63,967 nt of DNA from assembly GCA_030433275.1 (NCBI GenBank), contig JAUILK010000016.1, forward strand, positions 1-63,967, in the 5' to 3' direction. Positions 35,510-43,527 of this stretch are shown here, one piece after another; the stretch's first letter is position 1, and each line of letters begins with the position of its first letter. Under the pieces are notes generated by a model. That model did no database searches, was not told the origin of the DNA, and was given only the letters and a program-made list of their open reading frames with translations. A program made the translations under genes and the position numbers. This DNA is from Gammaproteobacteria bacterium. Its GTDB lineage: Bacteria; Pseudomonadota; Gammaproteobacteria; Nitrococcales; Nitrococcaceae.

Positions 35510-36316
35510 TCAATGGTTTTTTTTGTCGAAATCATCTGGTCCAGGTATAGGGCTACTGCGAGGTTGATAGCAATCTTTGCCAGTTTTCTCCGCATAGACG
35601 ATGATGCCTGATGCAAATGCAGAGAGATTGAATAATCTGCAAAATTTATTAAAAAGAGTTATTAAAGCAAAAAATGGTAGGAAAAATCCAAAATAATCAG
35701 CTGCTCCAAAGAAGCATTTTATTTTTATATTGTTATAGCCAATTTCGGTGAGGAGTTTTTCCATATCTCGCTTGGAACATTTGTCATAGTATGTCTTGTA
35801 TCCTGTTAAATCAGCGAATTCCGGGCGTAAATACTGTATAAGGATATTTTGCCACTTATGCCCAACGCTCCGTGTAATCAAGCTAAAAGGGTGGTTTTTG
35901 CATGAAAAGTAATGGATCGTTTTCCCGTTGGTCAGCAGGCTGTCATAAATGGCTTTAAAACATCTTCTATTGTCGCTGATATGTTCAATTACAGATACTG
36001 AGAACACAAGATCATATTTATTCGGAATATTTTTTTCAACCGGTTGGATATAAAAAAAATCATATTTATCTTTGAATGCGAAATCACCAGCCACATCCAA
36101 GCCATGGTATTCGTAGGTTTTATTTTTTTTTAGGAATGGTCTATCGGCGCCGCCCACTTCAAGGATAGTCTGTTTTTTGTTTGATTGTAATGCGTCTTCT
36201 AAGGTTTCCCTGAGATACTCATAAAAATTTTCTTCATAGAAAAAATCAACCTGTTCTCTTAATTGTATTGATAAATCTCGATTGGTGCGCACGAACTGTT
36301 GAAATATATTAGGCAT
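35510..36316 (-). CDS. SAM-dependent methyltransferase, AT-rich
   Basis: A 268-residue class I methyltransferase. The SAM loop is ILEVGGADRPFL; GLDVAG follows, and DLVFSVSVIEHISDNRRCF is the motif II/III region. The C-terminal ~50 residues are hydrophobic (YFGFFLPFFALITLF), so it may sit on the membrane. The gene is strikingly AT-rich next to its GC-rich neighbours, with many AAA, ATT and TTT codons, which argues for recent horizontal acquisition. The ATG at 36316 follows an AAGGTG site; the frame extends 23 codons upstream without a better start. A sugar O-methyltransferase is the likely role from context, not from sequence alone. Confidence 0.8.
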   Translation of the reverse strand: MPNIFQQFVRTNRDLSIQLREQVDFFYEENFYEYLRETLEDALQSNKKQTILEVGGADRPFLKKNKTYEYHGLDVAGDFAFKDKYDFFYIQPVEKNIPNKYDLVFSVSVIEHISDNRRCFKAIYDSLLTNGKTIHYFSCKNHPFSLITRSVGHKWQNILIQYLRPEFADLTGYKTYYDKCSKRDMEKLLTEIGYNNIKIKCFFGAADYFGFFLPFFALITLFNKFCRLFNLSAFASGIIVYAEKTGKDCYQPRSSPIPGPDDFDKKNH

Positions 36317-36790
36317 TTTGCACCTTGTGAGTTTCTCTATAGATATTGATTTTTTTAACTGGATTGATGTTTTAATATAATGCAATCAGTTACCCGTGAA
36401 GTCTCACTTCGTGGGCATGGCGTGCCGCGTGGTGACGCCATCCCATAGGAGAGATTACGGTACAAGCGAGAGCCGAAATCGGCCAGGGATGACGTGATCA
36501 ATTGTGTTATATTTAGAGACATATTTAAATAATAATAAAAGTTAAAGTTTATCCGTGTATTTCTTAATAATGGTGGCATTGCCGTAATGGCCATCCAGCT
36601 CGTTTAGTAATCCAAAGCGATCTAACTAGAGATGGGTGATTTCGCTGTTTTTAATAAATATATCTGCTTGTTAAAAGTGTTTGCAAAACGTACGCAATTT
36701 TTTCAAGACAGCTGTTCCTGCCGACGCTGGCCGTTTCAGATAACAAAATATGATACGGCATCAGATTGGGGTATGCCGATAAAGAACCCC
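36317..36790. other. AT-rich gap between methyltransferase and glycosyltransferase
   Basis: About 470 bases with the methyltransferase leader and no supported gene. A region at 36480-36560 and 36640-36690 is very AT-rich. No clear terminator was found after the upstream glycosyltransferase. It marks the edge of the foreign-looking insert. Confidence 0.35.
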
Positions 36791-38044
36791 TTACGCGCCT
36801 TCTTCTGCAGGCTTCTCATTTTCCGTAGCCCAGGTAAGCAGGTTGCGGGCGGCCTGGGCATAACCTCCTTTCCAAACCGCAAGTACCCGATCCATCTGGG
36901 TCAGGACGTTTTGCCGATACATTTGCTCCGTGTGCACGCGGTGCAGGAAATCCACCAGGGCGTCGATGCCCGCAGCATCTCCGGCGAACAGGGGATACTC
37001 GGGGCCCATTACCTCTTGAAAGATGGCAATGTCCGAGAGCAGCGGCACACAGTACTGCCTGATCGCTTCCAGCAATGGCAGACCGAATCCCTCGTTACGG
37101 GAGAGCAACAGGCAGAATCCGCTGCGCTGATAGAGTTCATTCAGCGCCTGATCATCCAGATAACCGTGCCGAATCAGCCGGATCCGCGGCAGCTGGAGCT
37201 CAGCCAACAGCTGCGGGCTCTCGGCTGTGTCCTTGCCCACGACGTGGACGATTGCCTCGGTGCCCCTGGCCGCACCGTACTCATTCAGCCGGAGGCAGAC
37301 AGAGCGAACTCGGTCGAAGCCTTTGAGTCGGTTCAGGCGACCCACGAAGATCAACTCGAGCGGTGTTGTGGTGAGCTTTCGCTCCGCGTCTTTACGGTCC
37401 GGTCGTGGAGTTGTCGCCAGCTTGGCCGGGAGACCGTTCGGCAAGTACGGGTGCGGCCTGCGGCAACTTGTCGGATAGAATCGTTCCAGGTCATGCATAG
37501 TCGTTCGTGAAATGCAGCCGACGGTCATGCCCCGCCAAAGCCAGAACCGCGTCAGAAGATCCATGTAGCGCACTCGCCAGTTCGGGAAGTGAGTGCGCGC
37601 CACTTGATAGGTAAGGTCGTGGAGCACCCCGAGCGTGCGCCGTGCGGGCAGCCACAGTGGCTGCAAGTTGGGGACAAATACGCAGTCGTAGGGCCCAAGC
37701 GAATGTAGGCGCAAAGGCACCCAAAGATACTTAGCGAGCGGGCCGTCGTAGACGGTGGTAATGATGCGTAGTTCAGGGGTGACGAGCTTTTCCCGCCGGA
37801 GAATATTTTCTAACACGGCAGCCGCCTGCCCACAGACAAAAATATCCACCTGCAGCGCCAGTCTCTGTCGCGCCGCTTGCTGCAATGTTTCCCGCAGCAA
37901 ATTCTCCGCGTAAACGCTTACTCCGTCGCGCTGCGCTGTGTAGGACACAGCCACGAAGGCTACCCTCAGTCGAGTGGCCGGACCGCTCGATGGTCTTGGG
38001 TTGAGTCCGCTATCGGGGGGTAGGGCAGTCAAAGGTCTCGACAC
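36791..38044 (-). CDS. Glycosyltransferase family 4 (GT-B)
   Basis: A 417-residue GT-B enzyme. N-terminal domain: LRVAFVAVSYTAQRDGVSVY and TLGVLHDLTYQVARTHFPNW. C-terminal Glycos_transf_1 domain: LELIFVGRLNRLKGFDRV, LYQRSGFCLLLSRNEGFGLPLLEAI, which has the EX7E motif, and DIAIFQEVMG. It adds one sugar (often mannose or rhamnose-like, undetermined) to the lipid-linked repeat unit. The start is GTG at 38044, overlapping the preceding GT2 gene by 16 bases, so the two are co-translated. Confidence 0.9.
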   Translation of the reverse strand: MSRPLTALPPDSGLNPRPSSGPATRLRVAFVAVSYTAQRDGVSVYAENLLRETLQQAARQRLALQVDIFVCGQAAAVLENILRREKLVTPELRIITTVYDGPLAKYLWVPLRLHSLGPYDCVFVPNLQPLWLPARRTLGVLHDLTYQVARTHFPNWRVRYMDLLTRFWLWRGMTVGCISRTTMHDLERFYPTSCRRPHPYLPNGLPAKLATTPRPDRKDAERKLTTTPLELIFVGRLNRLKGFDRVRSVCLRLNEYGAARGTEAIVHVVGKDTAESPQLLAELQLPRIRLIRHGYLDDQALNELYQRSGFCLLLSRNEGFGLPLLEAIRQYCVPLLSDIAIFQEVMGPEYPLFAGDAAGIDALVDFLHRVHTEQMYRQNVLTQMDRVLAVWKGGYAQAARNLLTWATENEKPAEEGA

Positions 38045-38856
38045 GAAACCTCCGTGCGTTCGGCCGGTGCAATACGAATGCGCTGATAAAAAGGATGGCG
38101 GACGAAGAACCGCAATAGGCTCGCCACATGCCAGCTCAGATAGCGCAGCTTGCGATGGCTGTCTCGCCGGGCGTCATGAACAGCGAGTGCTTTGGGTACG
38201 AGTATCACGCGCCGATCGGCAGCCCACAAGCGCAGGCACAGGTCCGCGTCCTCGCAGTACAATCGGTAATGCTCGTCGAATCCGTTGAGGCGCGCGAAGT
38301 CTTCCGAGCGCAACACCATGAACATGCCTGCCACCCAATCCGGATAGATCGGGCTCTGGCCGATTTCATAGTCCGGTCTCCGAGCTAAACGACTGATACG
38401 CATGGCCAAGCGCCACGGTGTGATTCGCCGTCGTGCGCTGCTTTCAACCACGCCTTGCGGGGTTTTCACCAGAGGCGCGGCTACTCCGATATTAGGCTGC
38501 GCGAGCGCCCCCAGCAGCGCCGGCAGGGGGTCCTCGGGACAACGTATATCCGGGTTGACCACGCAGAAGACGTCGCTATCGAAGACCTCGAAGGCGGCGT
38601 TGTGATTGGCCGAGAAGCTCTTGGGATGGGTGTTTCGGATCACCCGCGTGGGAAATGCTAGACGCGCCATTTCCAAGGGCGTGTCCTCGCGTAAATTCTG
38701 AGTCAGCACCAGATGCAGCCCCTCGGAATTCCAGTGCTCATGGATGTCAGTGAGTAGCCCGCGAATCAGCTTTCCTTGGCCATGGCTGACCACCGAAATG
38801 ACCACGCGGGGTGCGATTTTGTCAGGCCGATACTCGTTGGTTGCTGCCATTTGCAT
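38029..38856 (-). CDS. Glycosyltransferase family 2 (rhamnosyltransferase-like)
   Basis: A 275-residue GT-A enzyme: VVISVVSHGQGKLIRGLL at the start, then FSANHNAAFEV, DVFCVVNPDIR (DXD-like NPD), WVAGMFMVLRSEDFARLNGFDE and YCEDADLCLRLW. The ED/W motif places it with the WbbL/rhamnosyltransferase-type enzymes. It probably adds a sugar to the EPS repeat. It starts 66 bases after the O-antigen ligase-like gene and overlaps the next GT by 16 bases. Its first residues (MAATNEYRP) resemble the MAATTNYRP in the upstream gene. Confidence 0.9.
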   Translation of the reverse strand: MQMAATNEYRPDKIAPRVVISVVSHGQGKLIRGLLTDIHEHWNSEGLHLVLTQNLREDTPLEMARLAFPTRVIRNTHPKSFSANHNAAFEVFDSDVFCVVNPDIRCPEDPLPALLGALAQPNIGVAAPLVKTPQGVVESSARRRITPWRLAMRISRLARRPDYEIGQSPIYPDWVAGMFMVLRSEDFARLNGFDEHYRLYCEDADLCLRLWAADRRVILVPKALAVHDARRDSHRKLRYLSWHVASLLRFFVRHPFYQRIRIAPAERTEVSCRDL

Positions 38857-38922
38857 GCTTACATTCCTTGCCGAGAGTGCGTTGTTATAAACTCCATGTG
38901 CTTCGCTGCAGCTAAGAAGCGG

Positions 38923-40209
38923 TCATCGGCTGGGATGGGCGGTGCCCGCGGCAAAGGCCATGCCGAGAAAAAGATGGTAATACTCGTGTTGGCCAACCGG
39001 ATTGGCGTTGGCGAACACGAACAGATAGCTCACCACCAGTACTGAGAGCAGACTTCGGCCGTTGAATACGACGATGAGCATGCCGAGTGCGTAGACGACT
39101 CCGGGGACACCGGCCGACAGCCATAGGTCCAGGTACGTATTGAACAGCTGAGCGGAGCCGCTGCCGAGGCCAATGATCGCGGACGGATAATTACCGAAAT
39201 AAGCTTCGACAAATCCGAAGCCGTGGCCTAGCCACGGTGCTTGCATGATCAGATCCCAAGCCACTCGGAGTGCGGCACCGCGTTCGTTATCCCATTTATT
39301 CTGGAGCATCGCAGCGGTGACCAGCTTGTCGCCGGCGGGCAGCCATTCGTTGTACGCGGCGAGCGCGACTGCGCCGATAGCGGCAATCAGCGCCAGACGC
39401 AGGGCCCAGACCCGGGCCACGCCGCTGATGTGCGGCCGCCCCCTATAGAAGAGCGCGGCGGCTAGACAAGCGCCCAACAGAGCGATCCAGATCGTCTTGT
39501 TATAGCTCGCAAGCGCGCAGCCGCCGACGAAAACATAAAGCAGCGCTATGGGCCAGCGTCGTGGCGGCCAGCACCGCTGCTCAAGGCGCAGAGCCAGAGC
39601 GGCGAGTAGGAAGAGTCCGCTAAAGAAGGCGAACTCCCCCTGCTCCCAAAAGCTGCCTTTGAGCCCGAAGGACAGATAAGCGGGGCGTTCGTGGATCAGC
39701 GCGGGAATCGGATGGAAAAACAGTGCGACGGCGAGCACCGTGCCAAACAGGAGCACCAGCTCCAACAATACCGCTAAGCGCTCGGCTCCGACCAGTGGTA
39801 GCAACCTCATTCCGGTGTAGAAGGCTGTCGGATAGACCACCACGTATTTGACGATGAAGGTAAGCTCGTTTACCTGCGGGTAATTGGAGAACAAGCTGAG
39901 TGCGCTCAGCATTAGGCCGCAGCCCGTGACCGAGAGTAAAGCGCCCGAGTGCAACTGTTCACGGTGCATATCGTGCAGGATCAGCATAAAAAACGTGCCG
40001 GCGAGCGCAATTTGGCCGAGCCGCAAGTCGAAGCCGATGGGGATTTTGACCGCCGAGAGTGTCAGCGTGCAGAGTACGGCCCAGGCGCAGAGCAGCCAAC
40101 TGCGCGCGCCTATCGGAGCAGTCGCGAGGTTCGGTCTATAGTTCGTGGTGGCGGCCATGCTTATACCGGGCAGTTCCGGCGAATACGGGTGCGCTAGCGG
40201 ACGGCTCAT
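38923..40209 (-). CDS. O-antigen ligase / Wzy-polymerase-like membrane protein
   Basis: A 428-residue protein with about eleven helices. A large periplasmic segment follows the middle of the chain (AGDKLVTAAMLQNKWDNERG, then AWDLIMQAPWLGHGFGFVEA), the pattern of Wzy_C/WaaL ligases, with GHGFG as the typical motif. The family joins or polymerises lipid-linked glycans in the periplasm. In this locus, with Wzx and Wzc homologues, a repeat-unit polymerase is most likely. The ATG at 40209 overlaps the preceding DUF4838 stop (ATGA). An internal ATG at 40158 is an alternative. Confidence 0.82.
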   Translation of the reverse strand: MSRPLAHPYSPELPGISMAATTNYRPNLATAPIGARSWLLCAWAVLCTLTLSAVKIPIGFDLRLGQIALAGTFFMLILHDMHREQLHSGALLSVTGCGLMLSALSLFSNYPQVNELTFIVKYVVVYPTAFYTGMRLLPLVGAERLAVLLELVLLFGTVLAVALFFHPIPALIHERPAYLSFGLKGSFWEQGEFAFFSGLFLLAALALRLEQRCWPPRRWPIALLYVFVGGCALASYNKTIWIALLGACLAAALFYRGRPHISGVARVWALRLALIAAIGAVALAAYNEWLPAGDKLVTAAMLQNKWDNERGAALRVAWDLIMQAPWLGHGFGFVEAYFGNYPSAIIGLGSGSAQLFNTYLDLWLSAGVPGVVYALGMLIVVFNGRSLLSVLVVSYLFVFANANPVGQHEYYHLFLGMAFAAGTAHPSR

Positions 40210-42455
40210 GAGCCGTCCGCCCGGATCGCAATGATGCGATCGACGTAAATGGCCTGCACCGACTTGGTGCCGGGTGGGGCCACCCAGAGGTAACGCCTCG
40301 CACTACGTTGCCATAGGCCGGGCAGTTCGATGAGCCGGTAGCCCTCGCCAGCGAGGTCTTCGACGGTGACGCTGCGGCGCTTGCCCGGATAGATTCCGGT
40401 CCGCAGCAATACGTGTGCATGGCTATCTGCGGCGACGCGGGCTGCAATGTATACCCGCCACCGACCGCTGTCCGGCAACAGACGGTCGAGCGGTAGCTGA
40501 ATACCCCAGACCCGTTTGTGACCTTTCATGGTCACGGCGGCGCCGTCGGAGGCCGCCGGGTCCGGTACCATCTGTGCGCCGCCGGCGAGATCGAGAGTAA
40601 GCTCCTGCACCGAACGACAGTCATTGACCGGTGTGTTTTGGCACATAGCCGGCGGTTGTGCCGCGTTCCGTGCTATCGACAAGGCCTCTAGCAGTCGTTT
40701 GGGAGACGCGCCGCCACCTTCGCGATACGCGCGCATTCCGGACACCGCAAGGTAATTCTGCAGCCGTTCGAGACGGGCGGCGCGTTTGATCCAGGTCGAG
40801 CCATCTCCTTCGGCTGGGGAGGCCAATATGGCGTAATCCAGGGCACAACGCGCAACGCGTACGTGGTGTAGGCGGGCTGGATCGTCGATGACGGTGTGTT
40901 CGGCTCGATCGAAGAGCCGGTCCGCTTTCTGCAATAATTGGGTCGTGAGATAGGGAGCGGTCGGCGGTATCTTGACGCTCAGCCGTGTTCCGGACTGCGC
41001 GACGCTATCATGCAGCAAGCGAATGTAGGTGGCGATGTGCGGCGCTGCGGCACCGTAATAGCCGCGTAGAAATGTCTGCACAAGCCGGTCGGGATCCTGG
41101 TTCGGTTTCCAGAGCAAGTGCGCCAGCACCCAGGCGCGCAGTACGGAGAACTCACTGCCGGTCGTGTTATAGGCGCCTTGGGCAAATAATCCGGTCACCG
41201 TCGGTTCGCGTGCCAGTTCGGGCACATCTTCTGTCAAGGCGCGCAAATTGGGGTAGGGTTGCAGATAGCCGCTAAAATTGGTTATGTAGCTCCATACCAG
41301 TATCTGCCCGGTAAGCGTTTTCCAACCCTCGAGGTCGGTACGGACGGCGCGGTTGTCGCTAGCCCCCAGTGGTTGGGCGAAGTCGCGCTCGATGTCAGAG
41401 AACATCACCCCCATGTTTTCGGGTAACTTCATGCCCCGAGGTGGCTTGCGGCTCCATTGATAGGCCAGGGCCAGCAGCGTCACGTTGGGGTAATCGCTGG
41501 CTACTTGTTCGGCGAGGCGGCGCACGAAATCCACGTATGCGGCGCCGGGGCTGCTGTGGCGGGTGATGAGATCGCCATCCGCGCCGCCACGGTAATAGGT
41601 ATCCCGATCCGCCGGCTCGATGAGCAGGTAATACGGTTGCGCTCCCGCATGAGACCAGCGCCGGAGTTTTTTACGTAGTGCCGCGAGCGCGATCCGCCGC
41701 ACTTCGGGCTCGGTGAAGCGTAGCTGACCGCCGCCGTAATACTCCGGGTGCGATCTTGCATATTTTTTGCGGGGGAGCAGGGTGAAAATGGGCAACATGC
41801 GCAAGGGTACGAACGCCTCGGGATACTGGCCCATGGCGCGCCCGAGACGATGGCCGAAACGCCCGTTCAACCGGTTGTGGGTACTGTATTCCGGTGTATC
41901 AGCCTCACGTACGAATATCTCGCGATACGCGAACGCAGGTGCTTCGGTTCGGGCGATGGCGGGAACGGTCAAGGTCGGGCGCCGCGGTATCTGGGTGTAA
42001 TCAGGCCCGTACCAATGCACTCCGACGTAGTCTTCCAAAAAAGCGTAGACACCGTAGAGCAGTCCGCGCGCGCTACCGCCGGTAATATGGATATCCTGGC
42101 CGGCGGAGCGGATCCGAAAGGCCTCGTGGGTTAATTCGCCGGAGGCTTCCAGGGCAAGCCTGATGATCGGCCCAGCGGAGTCGGCCGAAGAAATCGCAAA
42201 ATGGGCGCCGGTGGCGCGCTGGAGATAAGTCGCGAGCTCAGCAGCGGCATGCGCTGTGAGCGGGGTACCCTCGGACGCAGGGGCGATACGATAAGCCGTA
42301 TGACCTTCTCGAGCCAAAACGGCATCGGCTGCTCGGACCGTTAGAGTAGGCAGCATGGCCAATATAGCGACGCTTGCGAGGGCGGCAAGACCCGCGCGCG
42401 GACGCCGTCGCCCCCCTGCATATGCAATGGTTTTCGGGCTAGGTTTGCCGTTCAT
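40206..42455 (-). CDS. DUF4838 domain glycoside-hydrolase-like protein
   Basis: A 749-residue exported protein. A signal peptide covers LAALASVAILAMLPTLTVRA. An alpha-glucuronidase-type N-terminal domain (about 45-165, AAAELATYLQRATGAHFAI; GGSARGLLYGVYAFLEDYVG) is followed by the DUF4838 barrel-like domain (about 270-540, HSSPGAAYVDFVRRLAEQVA, VTLLALAYQWSRKPP) and a C-terminal beta-rich part. DUF4838 proteins are mostly known from polysaccharide-degrading bacteria and uncharacterised. The coupled position between a glycosyltransferase and the polymerase-like gene suggests EPS trimming or length control in the periplasm (inference). The ATG at 42455 is chosen because the longer frame overlaps its neighbour heavily; a 17-base overlap remains. 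Confidence 0.82.
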   Translation of the reverse strand: MNGKPSPKTIAYAGGRRRPRAGLAALASVAILAMLPTLTVRAADAVLAREGHTAYRIAPASEGTPLTAHAAAELATYLQRATGAHFAISSADSAGPIIRLALEASGELTHEAFRIRSAGQDIHITGGSARGLLYGVYAFLEDYVGVHWYGPDYTQIPRRPTLTVPAIARTEAPAFAYREIFVREADTPEYSTHNRLNGRFGHRLGRAMGQYPEAFVPLRMLPIFTLLPRKKYARSHPEYYGGGQLRFTEPEVRRIALAALRKKLRRWSHAGAQPYYLLIEPADRDTYYRGGADGDLITRHSSPGAAYVDFVRRLAEQVASDYPNVTLLALAYQWSRKPPRGMKLPENMGVMFSDIERDFAQPLGASDNRAVRTDLEGWKTLTGQILVWSYITNFSGYLQPYPNLRALTEDVPELAREPTVTGLFAQGAYNTTGSEFSVLRAWVLAHLLWKPNQDPDRLVQTFLRGYYGAAAPHIATYIRLLHDSVAQSGTRLSVKIPPTAPYLTTQLLQKADRLFDRAEHTVIDDPARLHHVRVARCALDYAILASPAEGDGSTWIKRAARLERLQNYLAVSGMRAYREGGGASPKRLLEALSIARNAAQPPAMCQNTPVNDCRSVQELTLDLAGGAQMVPDPAASDGAAVTMKGHKRVWGIQLPLDRLLPDSGRWRVYIAARVAADSHAHVLLRTGIYPGKRRSVTVEDLAGEGYRLIELPGLWQRSARRYLWVAPPGTKSVQAIYVDRIIAIRADGS

Positions 42456-43527
42456 GCCATCGTCCAGCTGACTGTTTTGAAGAGGTGAATGGCCGATTGT
42501 TCGGCGTTCGGCCCAGCATGATGGCCAAAATCGGTATGATTCGATCGAGTTGGCCTCGCCGCAGCCGGTTGGCAAGCACCAACAAAAAACCGAGCCATAC
42601 TGTCGGCAATGCCCAAGGGATACGATTGCGGGTGAAGCGAAGGCGATTACGAAGTGCCAAATAGTCCGCGGCCGGGGATTGGCTGGGGCGTCCCGTGGAG
42701 GCTCCCCCTTTATGGTAGACGCGGCTGCGTGGTGCGAAGGCGAGAGCAAAGCGTCCGCGGCTACGGATCGCCCAGTCGATTTCCTCGAAATAGAGGAAAT
42801 AATCCTCGCAGAGCAGGCCTATCTCATCGAGCCAGCGGCGCGAGACGAACATGGCGGCGCCGATGACATAGGACATCCGCCGCTCCACTGCCTCCCGATC
42901 GATTTTCCCCCCTGCCGAGGTGCCGGCGCCGATAGCGCGGTGCGTGCCAAGCCAGGGATTGTAGATCGCCCCGCCCAGGGCTTGGATGCGATCCGGGGCG
43001 TGATAATCAAGCAACACCGAACCGCACAGTCCGGCCTCGGGTTGCTCGGCCATGCGCTCCACTACCCTGGATAATGCATCCGGGGCGATCACCAGGTCAT
43101 TGTTTAGCACCCAGCAGTAATCGGCGTCGCCTCGAGCCAGGGCATAACGCAGTCCCATATTGTTGCCACCCGCGTAGCCGAGATTGCCTCCGGTATGCAG
43201 GAGGGTGAGTTGGACATCCGGCAGCGAGTGAGCTGCTGTCTGCGCTTCGACACGCGTTATTTCAAGGCAGGCGATCGGTTTGGCGATCGGCGAGTAGCGG
43301 CGCTCGATTCCGGCCGGCGCGCTGAGGGATTCAAGCTTCCCAGCCGCCCAGGCTTTGATGCGCTCGGGAGAGCCGTCGGTGGATGCGTTGTCGCAGACGA
43401 TCACGCGGAAGGTTGGGTAGTCGCTGCGTAGGATGCTTTCCAGACAGGCGAGCGTATCTTCCCAGCCGTTCCAGTTCAGCACCACGATGTAGACTTTCGC
43501 GGCTCCCTTCGGCTCAATAAGATCCAT
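42439..43527 (-). CDS. Glycosyltransferase family 2 (rhamnosyltransferase-like)
   Basis: A 362-residue GT-A enzyme: VYIVVLNWNGWEDTLACLES, VIVCDNASTDGS, GNLGYAGGNNMGLRYAL, CWVLNNDLVIAPDAL (the metal-site block) and YFLYFEEIDWAIRSR (ED-type catalytic motif). About 35 residues of insertion after the nucleotide-binding part (QTAAHSLPDV region) are unusual. A hydrophobic C-terminal stretch (WALPTVWLGFLLVLA) may dock it to the membrane. It should add a sugar (WbbL-like, rhamnose possible) to the repeat unit. Its ATG at 43527 overlaps the kinase gene's end by 14 bases. Confidence 0.9.
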   Translation of the reverse strand: MDLIEPKGAAKVYIVVLNWNGWEDTLACLESILRSDYPTFRVIVCDNASTDGSPERIKAWAAGKLESLSAPAGIERRYSPIAKPIACLEITRVEAQTAAHSLPDVQLTLLHTGGNLGYAGGNNMGLRYALARGDADYCWVLNNDLVIAPDALSRVVERMAEQPEAGLCGSVLLDYHAPDRIQALGGAIYNPWLGTHRAIGAGTSAGGKIDREAVERRMSYVIGAAMFVSRRWLDEIGLLCEDYFLYFEEIDWAIRSRGRFALAFAPRSRVYHKGGASTGRPSQSPAADYLALRNRLRFTRNRIPWALPTVWLGFLLVLANRLRRGQLDRIIPILAIMLGRTPNNRPFTSSKQSAGRWHERQT

